From positions 310,001 to 374,000 of the forward strand of contig CM049998.1 of assembly GCA_016630955.3 (NCBI GenBank): a stretch of DNA of 64,000 nt. Reading direction: 5' to 3'. The stretch comes from Didymella arachidicola (lineage: Eukaryota; Ascomycota; Dothideomycetes; Pleosporales; Didymellaceae). Below, piece by piece: positions 42,080-54,294 of the stretch. The position numbers and the translations under genes were made by a program. Positions within the stretch are counted from its first letter, which is position 1. Every line of letters begins with the position of its first letter. The notes beneath the pieces were generated by a model, which was given only the letters and a program-made list of their open reading frames with translations, made no database searches and was not told the DNA's origin.

Positions 42080-43604
42080 GGTGACTGGTGTGGTTGAAGC
42101 TGAATGAGCGTGCCGTACAAAGTCTTTTGGAGGCAGCTCGCCACGGCTTTATACAACAGTCATGGGCCATGGAGGTGTTGAACACGACATGCTACACGAA
42201 GTATAGCCTATGGCTAACTCGGCAGGTAGCAAACCTACCTGCCCCTTCCTGACCTCAATGTCCATAGCTGCCCCATTGGCGGTGCAAGCACGAAATCGTA
42301 ATCAGCAACTCGGTCAGAGCCCAAGCAATTCATAGATGAATCGGCAATCCACGTTCGGCGACGCATTGGTGGCTGTAAATGAAGCAAAAGCTTGGGAGTA
42401 AAAGCGCCCACCGAATAGGAAGGAGGATCTCGTTAAGCTCGACTTGGCGGCGCATCGAGCAAACATAGCGGGAGTGCCGAGCTGCAGATCGCTTTGGTGT
42501 AACGACGATAAGGTATACTCAGCGGGGGGTAGGTCTTTGCGTGGACCTGTAATCTGCTATCGTCGACGCAGTTGCGTAGGGTTGCGTGATATGCTGTGTG
42601 TGCCCTCCATCATTGAGCAAACTGGAATCTGGTAGGAACGCGTCCAAGACATCTACGGCTGCTCACGGCTGTACCTGCAGGCCTTTGGGATATTGACCAG
42701 GGTCGCATATGTCATTCTCTGTCCGATAACCTCATCGCAAGGGTCGGAGTCGTGTTCGTGTTGAGGCGCGCCTGCCTGTCCTACCCACACCCACTATGCC
42801 CAGCTCTTTGCCTTTAGGTCGGTGCGTCGAGACATGTTGGCTCCTTATGAAAAGGGAGCCCTGACAATTTGCAATCTCGATTGCGGAGCCTGTCGGACTC
42901 GTTGGCCATGTTAATGTGTCGGTGGGCATAGTCGACGATGATGGTGATGCTTTGCGTTGCTGCACGGCGTAGGAGGCGCCAAAAAAGCGCGCTCAATGCA
43001 GGGCGAACTTCGCACTATTGCGAGGACTCCTCGGTATTACCAAGCTGCAACCATGGAAAGATTTGGATATTGTGAATTATACTGGGGCCGTAGCAACGTC
43101 TTGTAGACTCCGCAGGGTGTTAATCATCAACTTGCGCAAATTCGCGCGCGCGAGGTGCCTGCCCGGAAGCGCAACACCTGCCGTCGGAAGGTACGGACAA
43201 GTCACAGTGCGCCAAGTACTTCTGACATTTATCTACCTTTCGATCGATCATCGTGATTGTTCCTGAAAATGACGCATCGGATTTCGGCAGCGAGCCATGG
43301 AAATTGTAACGTTGTGGGTCAACGGTGTGGGTCGTTCCTGAACATCTCTAGTACCTTCTTCCGCAGTGACGTTATTGAACACCGAAATATCACAAGCAAG
43401 AATTATCACGAGGGAAAGAGATTAATGTGTAAGTTTAGGCCGAGGCCCACGAACAATGTCGTTACCGATCTAGGACTACCTGATCGCTCATGCCGTACCT
43501 TTCGTGATCCGTATCTCGTATCTCGTAGCGCAAAGGAGCCTGTAGCTTTGGCGTGCCTCGGGCATCAGCCAGCTAGAAGCATCATGCGATGCACTGGTGG
43601 GTAT
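42080..43604. other. Gene-poor stretch
   Basis: 1.5 kb between two minus-strand genes. It holds the choice-of-anchor-B promoter and the 3' flank of the HAD gene. The plus frame starting at 43257 runs into the HAD gene and is read as its antisense shadow. No gene recognised. Confidence 0.4.
42150..42159 (-). promoter_or_regulatory. TATA box of the choice-of-anchor-B gene
   Basis: TGTATAAAGC on the minus strand, about 75 nt upstream of the ATG at 42079. Confidence 0.45.
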
Positions 43605-44408
43605 CTACAACTTCGCCTCGACCTTCTTGAGGCAATCCTGGAACTCGCTCCAGTCGTACATGACGGCGACGCACTTGGTCTCCTCGGTGAGGAGCTTGGC
43701 CATCTGCTCCATCTTCTCCTTGCCTTCCTCGATACCGTAGATACCAACGTAGGCAATGCAGGGAATGCCCGCGCGCATGGCAGCTGTGGCGCCGCTCTTG
43801 CTGTCCTCGACAGTGACGGCATCGGACTCCTTAACGCCGAGCTGCTTGGCAGCGTAGTGGTAGATGGCAGGATCAGGCTTCGAGCTGGGAGGGTTGAGGG
43901 AGGTGGCAGCGGAGTAGACATGCTCGGGAGGGAAGAAGTGAGCAATGCCAGCCTTCTCAATCGAGGCGACGACACGGCTCTTGGCAGAGGTGCTGACAAC
44001 AGAAAGAGGGTAGCCCTGGTCTTTCAGCTTCTGAAGCTCCTTGGTGACACCCGGGCACTCAACAGCCTTCTCGCTGAGCTTCTTGGTGACAGCGCCGAGT
44101 TCACGAGAGACGAAATCCTCGAGGTCCTCGTCGCTCATGGTGAAGCCGTGCTCCTTCTGGAGGCCCTTGAGCATACTACGGAAGTTGTGACCGACGTAGT
44201 CCTCGAGGAGCTTGGGGCCAGTGTAGTGTGGTGCGTTCTTGACATCGTACTTCTTCATCACCTCATTGGTGAGGTCGGCGCAGGCCTCGAAGGCAAGGTG
44301 CTCGGACTGGACGAGCGTGTTGTCGCAGTCGAGCATGATGTACTTGACCTGTTGCATACATTAGAGGAGAGCGGGGTAGCTTCTGCATCTAGAACGTACC
44401 TTGCCCAT
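43605..44408 (-). CDS. HAD-superfamily phosphatase/hydrolase
   Basis: Exons 44408-44400 and 44348-43605 give 250 residues. The first coding exon is nine bases (ATG GGC AAG) and the intron is 51 nt with a CTAATG-type branch site. Haloacid dehalogenase fold, beta-phosphoglucomutase/phosphatase subclass: motif I LDCDNTLVQSE (catalytic Asp residues near 10 and 12), motif II VVSTSAKS, motif III Lys in SKPDPAIY and motif IV VEDSKSGATAAM. A helical cap lies between motifs I and II (FEACADLTNEVMKKYDV and on). It should hydrolyse a small phosphorylated metabolite in the cytosol; the substrate cannot be told. A 391-codon open frame on the other strand covers the gene and is a compositional shadow. The start is fixed by splice phase and an otherwise missing initiator ATG. 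Confidence 0.88.
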
Positions 44409-46522
44409 GGTTGCAGTCTGCGTAGTAAGTGACTTTGTTTAGTTTGAAGGGTGTCAGACGTCAATCGTAAACGTCAATTGGGTTGATAGGTTGAGAATTA
44501 CGGTAGAGGTGGGCGTTAGTGTGGAGAAGTGAGAGTTGAATTGTAAGGCTGAGACTGGGCTTATTTACCTCCTGGGTGTTGTCACTGCCAGAAGGAGCGA
44601 GTGGGCGGGGTGAGAGGCGGCATCCCTGCAATGCTTTGCAATGACGTCGCACGTGGGGCTCTCATTGGGCGGTCGGCCGGCGGACCGCAGCGCTCTTTCC
44701 CTTACACCACTCTCACCTGCAAATTTTAGCCGGTCATTTCTAGCTGCACGCTCAGATCGGAACCTATGAAAGGCCTGCTGCATACTAACAGCTCGGCCGC
44801 GCTTGGATTCAGGCTCAATGATTCCCTTCGTCAGTTGCATCTACGCATCTGAACTGCCCTTCCTTCTTGTCACAAGTACTCCATCCGCATTGTAGACAAC
44901 TCTAAAAAGCCGGTCAGTGTTCATGTGGGGGCTGTCCTTGCAGTGCATCGTGGGCTACACCGCGTCCTCTGCAGGTATGCTAGACCAAGATCTACTGGCG
45001 CATGTCGTTGTTTTCGTGATGCTGTAGCACAAGGTTGACCACGTGTAGGAGCTGTACGACGGCGTCTGCACTTGCTGCTTTGTAAGGTCCCAGACATTCG
45101 ATGTGCTACTTTACATTTTGTCCTGGACCTGAAGCATCTCGCCTCTGCATACCCTTCCTCCATACTCTACAAGGTAAGAGGCAAGCCGGGTAAATGCAGA
45201 CCCGCTGCAGTACAAAAAGTCCAAAATCGTGTGTCAAACGCACGACCGGATGGAGCTCTGCACCGTATCAGCACCGCACCATTGTTTACTGTTCAGTATT
45301 TGTGCGGCCATATGGTAGCATACGCATCTACAATTGGAAAGAAGGCATGCAAGCTTGGTGCGGTTGACCAGTTCGCCAGGTTGAAGATATGCGCCTGTAT
45401 CGTATCAGCAAAAGTATAGTTCAACGATACGTGACAGTAATGTTGTACTTTTGTAGCAGCTGTGAGGAGATTTAAGCCTGCAGTAGGGTCTTTCCACAAG
45501 GCTCTTTCAATGATGCGAGATCAATCGCGGCGGATGTAAGTCGAACGGTGCGATGGTCAAATAGCTATTTCAGCCTCTCATAAATGGTCGTCGTCTGTAC
45601 TGTGTTATTACTGAGTTTCGGTCATGGAACGAGATCGAAGCTGTGATCATGCCATGCGACGACTTGACAGGGTATAGGGCCGGGCGGCTACAGTTGGAGG
45701 TCTTGTTTCTTACATGGGCCGCGCGAATCCCGGCGACTCCTGATAGTGTTCTGGTGATGGGATAGTATCCAGCGCACAACATGATAGAAGAGATGTACTG
45801 AGCCAACAGAGGTCAGGTTGTCAACCGCTCTAGGTTAGTATGACACTACAGATGTAAGGATGGATGGGGCATATTGCCTTCGTTCTTGACACCATGAAAC
45901 ATGATGCTAGCCAACCGAGATAACAGCGATTCCTTCTTTGAAATTTCTTCACTTAGCAAGCTGATACATCTGTTTCGTCCCAAACTACATCCTCCCTTGA
46001 CATAGCCTGTTGTGGCATTGCGGTGATTATGCTGCAACTGGTCGTGAAAGCTGATAGAAGTGACCCAGAACTCAGGTTATCATTGCCGTACAACATTACC
46101 CACACTGGGATAGACAGAGATTGCGACTGCATATATTGAATAATCGGGGGTTGATGTTTCGCTAGCATGGCGCTGGAGATGGAACAAAGTTGCCGGCGTG
46201 AACAGCCAATGTCGGTCAGAACCATGACTATGTGAACTTCGCTCCACCACTCGTAATGAGATATCTAACCCGGTGTTCCAGATAGCCCCGGTTCGGTCAC
46301 ATATAGTTTTGAGTGAAGTGATACGTTCGGTAAGTCGTGCCGGGTGATTGCGTGAATCAGTTGCGCGGTTCCCATCGCCAGGTGCTCAACATCGCCAATA
46401 GCTCTTGCGCGTATCGTGTGCAAGTGACCGATGAAGTTCTGGAGCTGTAAGGTACAGTCTCACAAGTCATTGTGAATTGAGCATGAGGTAGGGCGGCCCG
46501 TCTGGCAGGGTGAGGCTTCCCG
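44409..46522. other. Long gene-poor stretch
   Basis: About 2.1 kb between the HAD promoter and the 3' end of the Zn2Cys6 gene. Short frames on both strands only; no domains, repeats or RNA genes recognised. Confidence 0.4.
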
Positions 46523-48768
46523 TCAATTGCAAATTACACTTAACGGACATGCCTGACTCTGCGTCGCGCCACTGTCTATCTTGGCCTTCGAAGTCTCGTA
46601 ATCCTTCACCATTCTGCTCAACGCAGCCTTCCGCGGATCATCGCTCATACTGATTATAGGAAGTGGCCACGATGTCACGGCTTCGTAACCCAAGGGTGGC
46701 ATGTCCGACTTTTCTGGCGGTTTTGCGTATGTTAAAAGTAGCTGGAGGTCTTCGGGTCGCATCTGGCTCTGCAGTCCATAGTATGCCAGGTTGCAGACAT
46801 GGTAACTCTTTGACTGCGTGCGAAGTCCAGTTCCACAGAGTATCAATGTCGACCGAAGTAGCTCTTGGGGTGGGGGCTGGTGACCAGGAACTGTCAAACC
46901 CGCAGCACCCAACTCTGCCATGCTGGCTCCCAGACGTTCGATGATGAAATTCACCAACATAGGATCGAAGCTGTCAAAGCTATGGCGAAGATAGTATGAC
47001 CGCAAGAGTGTTTCTTTGGATATGTCTGCAGTAAGAAGTCTTCGGGAAAATATGTCAATGGGTACTCCGGTCGAAAATGCGCTGAACAAGGCATTGAAGC
47101 CCACATTTTGAGACACGTGGGGCCTCAGCAGATCTGTGATGACTGTGAGGTACTCCAAACTGCAGTAAGTTCGTTAGAGCTATCATAGCAATCGCCAAGA
47201 TCACTCCTCAGCCACACGAGGCAATAACGTACTGGATGCCAATATCTTTTGGAAAGACAACGCGCGAAGATCGCAAGTGGTCTGGCAATGCCTCAAACCA
47301 GGCCGTAAGCTTGGAGCAGAACACATCAACTACTGCATAAGCTAGCCATGTATCTCCGTTTATACTGCTTTCGCCAAACGCGCGCTGGGAGATGTCGTTC
47401 TTGATGCTGCGTAGTTCGCATTTAGCTTTGAAGCAGGCTCCCAAACGCATTGGAATCAGCGTTTCGCTTGGAGGATACTGCAGATAAACTTCTGGATACC
47501 ATCGAGGATCCTCAGGTAAACAATCAGCTGGAGGCTCTGCAATAGTTGGACGCTGGTGGAAATAGTAGCTGATCATTGAGTGCCAGGCAAACAGAGACCA
47601 AGCAGTCCATGTACGTGCCTTACGCATTTGTAATCCAGTACAATCCTGAGATGATGCGAACAGGCCGAGGTCCTGGGCCATAGTCAGACCTTGCTCAGTG
47701 TATATCCGCCCAAGAGCGTTGATGCCATCGAAGTCCATGATGGAACTCAGAATCTGCGATGCTTGGACGGTGGTGAGACGTCTGTGGCCACCTGCGGTCT
47801 CGAGATCCCAAAGCCGTTTCGCTTCCGCTGTGAACTTATAAGTCAGGTTGTCCGGTACCCAGTATTTGGCGCGATCAGAGAGGCTGGAAGAGGTGTAGCA
47901 GGCGTTGGCAAGGACAGTGTTCACCAAGAGCGGCGAGCAGAAATCTGCACGATTCGCCACCATATCCGACAAGAATAAATCCTTGTGGAACGGAAACCAT
48001 TCTGAGTAAGCATATTGGAAGAACGAACGCAATAGCTGTCTCAACAACTCATTGCTGGAGATGATCGAAGTCCAGCCTGATACCGTGGCTCTGTCGATCA
48101 AGGCATCGGAGACCACTGCAGCATGGAAAGGTTTTTCGTAACAAGAGCTTATCCCAGGGTCTTGCAGCTCGAATTGCGCGTGAAAGTTGGAAGGAGCTGG
48201 GTAAGGGTTGTCTGGGGTCAACAGGAAAGCTGGAATCTCAGTGATATATGGAAGATCATAGCGTCTCCGAGTTTCGGGCCTGAGCGAAACCTGCATGAGC
48301 AGGTCGCCTTCTCTGACCTGTTTAACAACAGCTCCAGGATCAGCACCGGCTCGAATGCGGCGAAGAATATTTATGGCATCTTCTTCGGATGAGCTCTTCA
48401 TAAGCCGAAGGAGCTCATCAGAAACTCGCGCCCTTTCTTTCTCCTACGTTGCTTAGCCTAGCTCGTTCCCATGTCCTTCGCATCTTACCTGGCGAGATTC
48501 GGTCGGAAAATACTCACAAGCAGTCTTTCGAGGTATACACGCCAGGCATTTAGGACGCGCTCCGTTGCACTGGCAGAAGCTTGAGCTTTTGCCGGCAAAG
48601 TACCTGATGTGATGCTTTTCTCACCTTGGTCTTTCGTGCCCGGCATTCCCCACACGCAGAGCTCAGCTTCGTGCGTTTCACTCGAGATGCCTGTTCACTC
48701 TTGCAGTAATTAGGAGGCGCTGGCAGTAGCGGTCGCTGAGACCAAAGAGCCTGCTGAGACGATTCCAT
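46523..48768 (-). CDS. Zn2Cys6 transcription factor, 4 exons
   Basis: Exons 48768-48625, 48569-48489, 48443-47233 and 47159-46523 give 690 residues, with introns of 55, 45 and 73 nt. The zinc cluster is assembled across the first splice: CGECRARKTK joined to CNGARPKCLACIPRKTAC, which fits C-x2-C-x6-C-x6-C-x2-C-x6-C exactly and confirms the model. The DNA-binding motif is near residues 38-68. A fungal middle homology region follows (SFFQYAYSEWFPFHKDLFLS, VNTVLANACYTSS, AKRLWDLE, TTVQASQILSSIMDFDGI, ARTWTAWSLFAWHSMISYYF). Nuclear regulator; targets unknown. It is isolated by more than 1.5 kb on both sides, so it is not obviously tied to a neighbouring pathway. The last exon ends with a short tail that has no conserved features. 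Confidence 0.88.
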
Positions 48769-50510
48769 CAGGTCAATGACAGAGAAAGGGGATGCTTTCG
48801 AATCGAGATAGTGAGCCGATACAAACCTTATTCACCTGCGCATTGATTGGACGCTTACACATCGTCGAATCGTATCAGTTATGCGCTGGTGCCGCGTGAG
48901 CAAGCACTAGCCGGTTGCTGCGGAGCGCTCATTGGCGCTTATCTGCACAAAACGAACGATCAACGTCAAGGGGCTGTAGGGGCGGAACACCTGCCGGCGA
49001 ATTACAGCGTCGGAAGGACACGAGACAGCGCTCTTTCATCTATGCACGCTGGTATTCACAAAGCAAATACTGTCGACGTTTCAGACATCTTCTGCAAAGC
49101 CACATCCTCTCTGCTGGCAAGCACAATCGACGACGGCCCGCCTCTATCGAGCGATTGGAAGGGCACACGGCGCAGGAGCGTTACGCCAGGCTTCGATTCA
49201 AGATTCCAATCTGGGTGCAGTCAACAATTCGTTCTCTGGTATTACGAACGGCATCGTCTAGATGTCTACCTTCTGATGCATACAATTTTTAATACGATAA
49301 CACAACCAACGATCTAGCGTTTCGCGCCGCTTACTGATGGTTAGGCGGAACAGGTTCTTGTTTTTACAAGGTCGATCTTCCCTGCCTAGTTCAGAACATA
49401 GTCAGCTACCTATGGAGGGTTCGCCATCGCGGGAGATTAGAGGGAGAACGGAAACGAAAGACCCGCACATTACGAACCATACGTGCTTGAGAGTACATGT
49501 GGGTCCCTTCGCAGTCGAAGCAAGGGACAGAACAGCATGTCAGACGGGACCAGCAAACGAGTCTGACGCACATCAGGACTGTTCTCGCATCAACAAGGGC
49601 AGCTTCCCCGCTATCTCCGTACCAAGCACCGGTCACAATGTAGTGCCTCTCTTATGCCGAGCAATTGGTTGGTAGTAGCCTTCCAGAAACCTCTCACTGT
49701 ACGACAAAGCTGGAGCACCAGCCTGATCTTCCCCACTTCAAACGTTGTCCCTTCCCTTCTGGGCAGATTCTTCGGCAGCAGCTGCTGAACTGAGGGTTCA
49801 ATTTCGCAAGCTGGTCTCAATTCGAAAACCTAGTCTCAGTGTAAGATGGTCGAGTCCACACAAGATGTCCGACACAATGTCGACACGTGGCACACGAGAC
49901 GCTAACCCGCAAGTGCAGGAAATTGAGAACAGATCTTGCCATCGCGGCGTGGGATGGATTGCAGGGTCTGTCACCTGAATTGTCGAAGCGCTTGAACATG
50001 AAGGCGCAGCTACTCGTCAACAGCGCTAATGAATGCAGCAGCTCATCCTTAGTCGAAGGTCGGTCGCCACGGAATGGTGTGTCTGTTACAAACGAAATAT
50101 TTACGTGGACGTGGAGTAGTGTTGTTGAGGCTGGATGTCGGGCTCTCGGTGTTGTTCTGAGCGCGTGTCCGCGTGATTGAGCAGTCGGTCTACGGTGGCG
50201 AGAGACTCACGCTATATGGAGGATTGACCGTCGGAGCCTCGTGAACGACTCGGGAGCCGCAACCTTTCTGTCAAACCAGACGCCTTTTTGCTTCAAACGA
50301 TATTGTGGTAGGTATTCGTCTTCGGAAGTTGGAGACAATTGTCCTGCGTCAACGTGAAAACCAAGCTGCGATGACAGAAGTCCTTGCAAGTCAAGCCTCG
50401 CCGGCCCTGCTCATGCAGATAACACCGCTGGATACCATCCGCTGGATGAAGAGCAGCTCCTATGTGATCATGTAGCCCAGAGCTCCATTAAAATAATGCA
50501 GGTATGAGAG
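48769..50510. other. Long gene-poor stretch before transposon 2
   Basis: About 1.7 kb with only short unsupported frames (for example 48847-49317 and 49337-49675, plus strand). It includes the promoter of the Zn2Cys6 gene. Nothing else recognised. Confidence 0.4.
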
Positions 50511-50512
50511 TA

Positions 50513-50580
50513 ACGTGTTTCACCAGTAAGCGCCCCACCCCAATGAGCGCCCCACGAACACCGCCGACACGACTGCGCAG
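50513..50580 (+). repeat. Left terminal inverted repeat, transposon 2
   Basis: 68 bp; motif AGCGCCCCAC at 50529-50538 and 50546-50555. Preceded by TA. Confidence 0.9.
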
Positions 50581-50592
50581 CGACAACGCGTA

Positions 50593-52233
50593 ATGTCTCA
50601 ACAACCCCAGCTTAAGAAAACCTACTCTGAAGCTGAAGTACAGCTTGCTATCTCTGATATTCAAACGCAGCAGATTAAAACACTGCGACATGCTGAATTA
50701 GTCTACAACGTGCCTCGGCGTACAATACAGCGGCGACGCGCCAACACACTCCCCCGACGCGACTGCGAGCCGCCGGCAAAGCGCCTTACAAAGCTAGAGG
50801 AGGAGGCAGTTGTACTACGTATACTTGAGGAGTCTGATCGCGGACTACCCTCCTCGAAGGCAGATGTACGAGACATGGCTGATAAACTGCTAAGAGAGCG
50901 TGGTGGTGACGCTGTTGGCAAGAACTGGGTTGACAGGTTCATCCAGCGTACACCTGAGCTGCGAACGCGATGAACCCGTCCGTACGATCGCCAGCGAGCT
51001 GCCTGCGAGGACCCGGCGGTCATTCAGCCCTGGTTCACACTTGTTCAGTCAATGAAGGCGAAGTACGGTATTATAGACGAGGATATGTACAACTTCGACG
51101 AATCTGGCTTCCTGATGGGCAAGATCTCGTCGCAGCTGGTAGTAACAGGCTCAGAGAAGCCTGGGAAGCGGGAGAAACTTCAGCCTGGCGATCGCGAGTG
51201 GGCTACCCTGGTACAAGGCGTCGGGTCGACGGGGAAGGTCATCCCACCGTTCCTTATCCTTGCGGGCAAGGTTCTTATCTCTAACTGGTTTACTGAGGAC
51301 CTGCCACGCGACTGGGTTATTCAAGTAAGCCCTACAGGCTGGACAAACAACGATCTAGCGCTTGCCTGGCTCCACCACTTCGACACGCATGCGAAGCCTG
51401 TTGGGGCATACCGGCTGCTTATTATCGACGGCCACGAGAGCCACTGCTCAGTAGGTTCCCAGGATATCTGCAAGGAGAAGAAGATTATTACTCTCTGTAT
51501 GCCGCCACACTCGTCTCACTTGTTGCAGCCACTTGACGTCGCCTGCTTCTCGCCGCTGAAGCGCCTGTATAGCGACGAGGTTTCGGCCTTGGCACGCAGT
51601 CGCGTCAACCATATCAACAAGGTGAATTTTCTACCAGCCTTTGAAGCAGCTTTTAGTAAGGCAATTACTGCAGAGAACGTTTGCGCAGGCTTTAGAGGTG
51701 CTGGACTAGTCCCACATAACCCAGATGTGGTGTTATCAAAGCTTAATGTGCGCCTGCGCACGCCAACTCCACCAAAACCCAGCAACGTCGCCTGGGAGCC
51801 GAAGACACCACGCAATGCTCACGAAGTAGAGGAGCAGTCAACTCTGATTCAAAAGCGGATTCAAATCCATCGTGGGTCTCCAGCAAGTTCGTTAGACGAA
51901 CAGGTCAAACAACTAAGTAAGGGCGCTCAGCAGATAGCGCATAATATGGTGTTATTGCAGGAGGAGATGGGCCGCCTTCGAGACGCTTTAGAAGCGTCTA
52001 CAAAGCGCAAGACCCGTAAGCGACGATATATACAGGCAGAGGAGACTCTTACAGTTGGCGAGATAGCTGACCTGATCGCTGAAAAGGAGGGTGGCAGTTG
52101 TGGTGAGGGCGAGACGCCTGCGAAGAGGGTGCGTAGAGGACGACGCTGCGGGCGTTGCAGTGAGATTGGACACAACTCCCGCACCTGTAAGGTAGAAATA
52201 GAGGACGCAGACAATAGCGAAGCTTCTGAATAG
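50593..52233 (+). pseudogene. Pogo/Fot1-like transposase with one premature stop
   Basis: One continuous 547-codon frame interrupted only by TGA at 50971-50973 (codon 127). On both sides it aligns with the intact transposase: RTPELRTR before, then PYDRQRAACEDPAVIQPWF after. Domains: Psq/CENP-B helix-turn-helix (ELVYNVPRRTIQRRRANTLP), DDE core with YNFDESGF, LLIIDGHESH and LQPLDVACFSPLK, coiled segment, zinc knuckle CGRCSEIGHNSRTC. Pogo relatives commonly have Trp near the stop position, so a TGG-to-TGA change is likely, and that type of G-to-A change is what RIP or deamination would produce. The copy cannot make its own full transposase but keeps good ends. Confidence 0.85.
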
Positions 52234-52286
52234 TATTAGTATGTTCTGTAAACTGCAATAGATTGTTGTAGTGTTATGTGGTAACA

Positions 52287-52354
52287 CTGCGCAGTCGTGT
52301 CGGCGGTGTTCGTGGGGCGCTCACTGGGGTGGGGCGCTTACTGGTGAAACACGT
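52287..52354 (-). repeat. Right terminal inverted repeat, transposon 2
   Basis: 68 bp; one mismatch to the inverted left end. Followed by TA at 52355-52356. Confidence 0.9.
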
Positions 52355-52356
52355 TA

Positions 52357-52824
52357 CCGGTTGTGTCCATGCTGTATTTGTTACATGTAGCTAAGTAAAT
52401 GATGAAAGGAGTGTGTAGTTGCCGAACGGCGATCCTGATCGGCACCGGCAAATAGTCAGGCGTGTTTTCATAGTGATATCGCAAAGTCAAACCTGATTCA
52501 CATGGAAATGCGGGGATGCACGAAATCATTGCGGCTCTCGTGGAGAACACTGACGTGGGAGAGGGTCACCTCGGCCAAAGCGCGCCAGGAACGCGTGCAC
52601 GTACCATGCTCTAACCGAAGACGGTTGGTCTCGGCGATCCGTCACCAGTACGTCATTCCTGAGAGCTGTTCGAGCTTTGCTTGAGGTACGTTTGCTACTT
52701 TATAAAGTTTAGCTGCCACTACGCCAATCCATCATACCACTCCATTGCTCTTCATTCTGAGATACCCAAGCTCCATCTCCATCAAGTCGTCACTTAATTA
52801 CACATTCTACACACATTTCACACA
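52357..52824. other. Intergenic and promoter of the 419-residue gene
   Basis: 468 bp from the transposon to the next start codon. A TATAAA sits at 52701-52706, about 120 nt upstream of the ATG, followed by a CT/CA-rich leader. No gene seen. Confidence 0.45.
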
Positions 52825-54084
52825 ATGTACTCGAGACAAGCCATGCAGAACGCGCGCTTCGCAGCTCGCTGCGCAGCTCGTCCTGCTGCCCATGTCAAGC
52901 CTCAATTCCGCGCACAAAAGCCCCGTTTCCAGTCGACAGATTCAGCAACAGCTGGTAACACCGGCGCTGGGTCACAGGCCGCCATTGGTGCCGTTTCTGG
53001 TGCCGCTGCCGCCATCGCTGTTGGCTACATCTTCTACAGACAGTCAGGTGTACGCGATTTGGTGGTAGCCTCCAAAAAGACCAAGAACTATATCGACTCC
53101 ACCACACAGAAGATCAAGGAGAACACACCCGAGCCCAACGAGGCCCTGGAGTGGCTGCGCAATGCCGCACAGAGCTACGCTGCATTCATCCCTGGAGCCA
53201 AGGGTTACGTTGACGCCGCGTTCAACGACCTCGATGCCGTCCGCGCCAAGCACGGTGATGAAGTTGACTCGATCGTCCGTGAAGCCTACGGCGAGCTCCG
53301 TGATGTCCTCAAAGGAGGCGACATCAGTGTCTTCACCGCACAACAGGCATGGCAGGTGCTTGTCAAGCACCTCGGCCGCGTCGCTGACCTCTCCAGCGAC
53401 GCTGCCCAGCAGATTTTAGATAATCACCCCAACCTGAAGGAGAAGGTCGGCGGCAACTTCGATACATTGAAGCAGCTGGGTGAACAGTACGGCCCAGAGG
53501 CCAAGAAGGAGGTCGACAGGACATGGCAACAGATCAGCGACGTCATCAAGACCGGCGTGAGCCCTGCCAACATCGAAAAGATCAAGTCGATTGTACAGGA
53601 GAAAGTCGAGAAAATCAAGGAGATTGGTGACAAGGCATGGGAGAAGGGTATGGAGCAGGCCAAGCCCTACCTAGAAAAGAACCCTCAGATCAAGAAGCTT
53701 GTTGAGGAAAACAAAGATGCCCTGAAGTCTGGTAACGTGCAGGAGCTGTACCAGAAGGTCAAGACCGCCGTGGAGAAGGGCGATACTGGCGATCTAGAGA
53801 AGTTCATCAAGGATACTGCCAGCACAGCTAAGGACAAGGCTCAGCAGTCTGGCTACGATGTCGAAAGCATCCAGAAGTACGCTGAGCAGTACATGAGCAA
53901 GATTCCTGGTGGTGACCAGATCGTACCCAAGCTCCAGCAGCTGCAGGAAGCCGCATCAAAGCATGGCGATGAGGCACAAAAGATCTTCAAGGATGCCGTG
54001 TCTGAGGTTACCGAAGTGCTGAAGAAACATGGTGAAAAGGCACAGAGCCTGGCCAAGGAGGCTAAGGAGGACACCAAAAAATAA
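52825..54084 (+). CDS. Putative mitochondrial membrane protein with amphipathic repeats
   Basis: Intronless, 419 residues. The N-terminus (MYSRQAMQNARFAARCAARP) is Arg/Ala-rich and acid-free, a strong mitochondrial presequence, with a possible processing site near RFQSTDS. A glycine/alanine membrane segment follows (AAIGAVSGAAAAIAVGYIFY, about 52-71). The rest is almost wholly charged helix with loosely repeated 11- to 22-residue units (VQEKVEKIKEIGDKAWEKGM, IKDTASTAKDKAQQSGYDVE, AQSLAKEAKEDTKK), resembling apolipoprotein/LEA-type amphipathic helices that lie on membranes. I do not recognise a named family. Likely an inner-membrane protein facing the intermembrane space or matrix; role unknown. 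Preceded by a TATAAA at 52701-52706. Confidence 0.75.
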   Translation: MYSRQAMQNARFAARCAARPAAHVKPQFRAQKPRFQSTDSATAGNTGAGSQAAIGAVSGAAAAIAVGYIFYRQSGVRDLVVASKKTKNYIDSTTQKIKENTPEPNEALEWLRNAAQSYAAFIPGAKGYVDAAFNDLDAVRAKHGDEVDSIVREAYGELRDVLKGGDISVFTAQQAWQVLVKHLGRVADLSSDAAQQILDNHPNLKEKVGGNFDTLKQLGEQYGPEAKKEVDRTWQQISDVIKTGVSPANIEKIKSIVQEKVEKIKEIGDKAWEKGMEQAKPYLEKNPQIKKLVEENKDALKSGNVQELYQKVKTAVEKGDTGDLEKFIKDTASTAKDKAQQSGYDVESIQKYAEQYMSKIPGGDQIVPKLQQLQEAASKHGDEAQKIFKDAVSEVTEVLKKHGEKAQSLAKEAKEDTKK

Positions 54085-54294
54085 GCACCCCGCCCTGAGA
54101 GTCAGCCCACAGGAGCACTAACGATGAAATGGCATCCTCTGTATTATAGTATACCACCATAGCGCACACAATGTTTTCAAACTTCCCAAAAACGACCCTA
54201 AACGCCATGTCGATGCTCAAATCGTATATGTAGGCCGCATCATGATGACCTGAGAGCATATCTGCTCGGCGTAATCCCTCTGCTGTCTTAACAC

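Larger units (their letters stand above)
50513..52354 (+). mobile_element. Pogo/Fot1-type DNA transposon 2, 1842 bp, TA target site
   Basis: The 68 bp ends 50513-50580 and 52287-52354 are inverted copies with one mismatch, flanked by TA at 50511-50512 and 52355-52356. Inside is a full-length transposase frame broken by one stop. The outermost bases (ACGTGTTTCAC) resemble those of transposon 1 (ACGTGTTTTAC). A motif AGCGCCCCAC occurs twice in each end, 17 bp apart. Confidence 0.92.

Noticed and set aside
43257..44432. A 391-codon open frame on the plus strand
   Set aside because: Antisense shadow of the HAD phosphatase gene, which has all four family motifs. The antisense product is Leu/Val/Gly-rich and featureless.
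46523..48768. The Zn2Cys6 factor as a local cluster regulator
   Set aside because: It is isolated by about 2 kb on each side, and neighbouring genes (HAD phosphatase, transposon) do not form a pathway.
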